In this document: positions 6,729 to 7,298 of the stretch, piece by piece
How positions within the stretch are numbered: position 1 is the first letter of the stretch
Layout of the letters: every line of letters starts with the position of its first letter
NCBI GenBank assembly: GCA_018715855.1
Contig: DVKW01000094.1
Location: forward strand, 1 to 7,298
DNA length: 7,298 nucleotides
Direction of reading: 5' to 3'
Origin: Candidatus Galligastranaerophilus intestinigallinarum
GTDB taxonomy: Bacteria; Cyanobacteriota; Vampirovibrionia; Gastranaerophilales; Gastranaerophilaceae
Made by a program: the position numbers and the translations under genes
Notes under the pieces: generated by a model
The model's database searches: none
What the model saw: only the letters and a program-made list of their open reading frames with translations
Told to the model about the DNA's origin: nothing

Positions 6729-7178
6729 ATGACCGAAGTTGCAGAAAAACCAATTTCGCTTGATATAATTGAAATTATGAACCTTATACCGCACAGGTAT
6801 CCTTTTTTGTTGGTTGATAGAATAACTGAATGCATTCCAAACAAATATTCTAAAGGCTACAAAAATTTAACGGCAAATGAAATGTTTTTTAACGGGCATT
6901 TTCCAAATAACCCAATTATGCCGGGGGTTCTTCAAATTGAAGCGCTTGCTCAAACGGCAGCTCCAATTTTACTTACAATGGAACAATACAAAGGTAAACT
7001 TGCCCTATTTGCAGGGGTTGACCATGTTAGGTTTAAAAACATTGTTCGCCCCGGAGACAGATTTGATATGGAAGTTGAAATGACAAAAGTTAAAGGCCCG
7101 ATTGCAAAATGTATGGGCAAGGGCTATGTTGACGGCAAACTTTGTGTAGAAGCAGAAATTACGATAGCATTAAAATAG
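6729..7178 (+). CDS. fabZ: (3R)-hydroxyacyl-ACP dehydratase FabZ
   Basis: Dehydrates (3R)-hydroxyacyl-ACP to trans-2-enoyl-ACP in type II fatty acid synthesis in the cytoplasm. It competes for the same hydroxyacyl-ACP that LpxA and LpxD use, which is the accepted reason fabZ sits in lipid A operons. The 149-residue product has the hot-dog-fold signatures: IPHRYPFLLVDRI at 20-32, FFNGHFPNNPIMPGVLQIEALAQ at 53-75 with catalytic His57 and Glu71, and DHVRFKNIVRPGD at 98-110. The length is normal. AGGAG at 6718-6722, 6 nt before the ATG, is a strong ribosome site. It starts 15 bp after lpxC and ends 13 bp before lpxA. It is a separate protein, not the LpxC-FabZ fusion known from Bacteroidota. FabA is unlikely, because the catalytic acid is Glu71 rather than Asp and the length is too short. 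Confidence 0.97.
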   Translation: MTEVAEKPISLDIIEIMNLIPHRYPFLLVDRITECIPNKYSKGYKNLTANEMFFNGHFPNNPIMPGVLQIEALAQTAAPILLTMEQYKGKLALFAGVDHVRFKNIVRPGDRFDMEVEMTKVKGPIAKCMGKGYVDGKLCVEAEITIALK

Positions 7179-7191
7179 GAAGAAGAAAATT

Positions 7192-7298
7192 ATGGCAATC
7201 CATAAAACAGCAATTATTGATGAAAGCGCAAAAATTTCAGAAAGTGCAACAATTGGCGCATACGCATTTATAGGAAAAGATGTTGAAATTGGCGAAAA
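7192..7298 (+). CDS. lpxA: UDP-N-acetylglucosamine acyltransferase LpxA (3' end beyond window)
   Basis: Only 35 complete codons are present. The first enzyme of lipid A synthesis, LpxA transfers a (3R)-hydroxyacyl chain to the 3-OH of UDP-GlcNAc in the cytoplasm. The visible start, MAIHKTAIIDESAKISESATIG and then AYAFIGKDVEIGE, is the beginning of a left-handed beta-helix with hexapeptide repeats and matches the usual LpxA N-terminus (HPTAIV...A.IG...IGP...VEIGE). An AGGA at 7177-7180, overlapping the fabZ stop, is 11 nt from the ATG, with a further AAGAAG nearer to it. The call rests on the short match plus its place directly after lpxD-lpxC-fabZ. The catalytic His lies outside the window, so another hexapeptide acyltransferase is not formally excluded. 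Confidence 0.87.
   Translation, partial: MAIHKTAIIDESAKISESATIGAYAFIGKDVEIGE

Noticed and set aside
6877..7083. Plus-strand open frame of 68 codons inside fabZ
   Set aside because: It is an out-of-frame shadow of fabZ, whose own frame carries all the catalytic motifs.
1..7298. An undescribed system, mobile element or CRISPR array
   Set aside because: Every gene belongs to a known family, intergenic gaps are under about 75 bp, and I see no direct repeats, transposase or att-like sequences on either strand.

Overview
The window is a 7.3 kb piece of a low-G+C (about one third by eye), gene-dense chromosome from a bacterium with an outer membrane. All seven genes lie on the + strand. It carries enzymes for lipid A (lpxD, lpxC, lpxA), for LPS-core heptose (rfaE2), a FabZ dehydratase and a lipoprotein chaperone. 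The lineage cannot be fixed from this much sequence. My leading guess is an AT-rich, gut-type non-photosynthetic Cyanobacteriota (Vampirovibrionia/Gastranaerophilales). Negativicutes, Fusobacteriota and Elusimicrobiota are real alternatives, because an mfd/PPIase pairing and an lpxD-lpxC-fabZ-lpxA order occur in several diderm groups.

Layout: (1) 1-3072, mfd, the transcription-repair coupling factor, cut by the left edge (the frame is open from base 1). (2) 3085-4221, a SurA/PpiC-type peptidyl-prolyl isomerase lipoprotein, 12 bp behind mfd. (3) 4241-4273, a strong intrinsic terminator. (4) 4293-4757, rfaE2, a stand-alone heptose-1-phosphate adenylyltransferase starting only 19 bp after the terminator's T tract. 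(5) A good sigma70-like promoter (4741-4769) over the end of rfaE2, then lpxD (GTG start, 4811-5920), lpxC (5901-6713, overlapping lpxD by 20 bp), fabZ (6729-7178) and the first 35 codons of lpxA (7192 to the right edge). The longest stretch without coding sequence is about 70 bp, so no sizeable intergenic region is left unexplained.

How the genes work together: LpxA acylates UDP-GlcNAc, LpxC deacetylates the product and LpxD adds the second acyl chain. FabZ handles the (3R)-hydroxyacyl-ACP pool that LpxA and LpxD draw on. RfaE2 makes the nucleotide-activated heptose for the LPS inner core. The PPIase lipoprotein probably assists envelope protein folding. Mfd is a cytoplasmic repair factor whose link to the rest is positional.

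I found no mobile element, CRISPR array, RNA gene, defence system or unknown gene cassette; this is a housekeeping envelope region. The points worth a second look are a codon-context bias (NAC instead of NAT before a C), scarcity of GATC, a terminator inside the same-strand gene string with a competing hairpin, and local departures from family norms in LpxC, LpxD and the PPIase.
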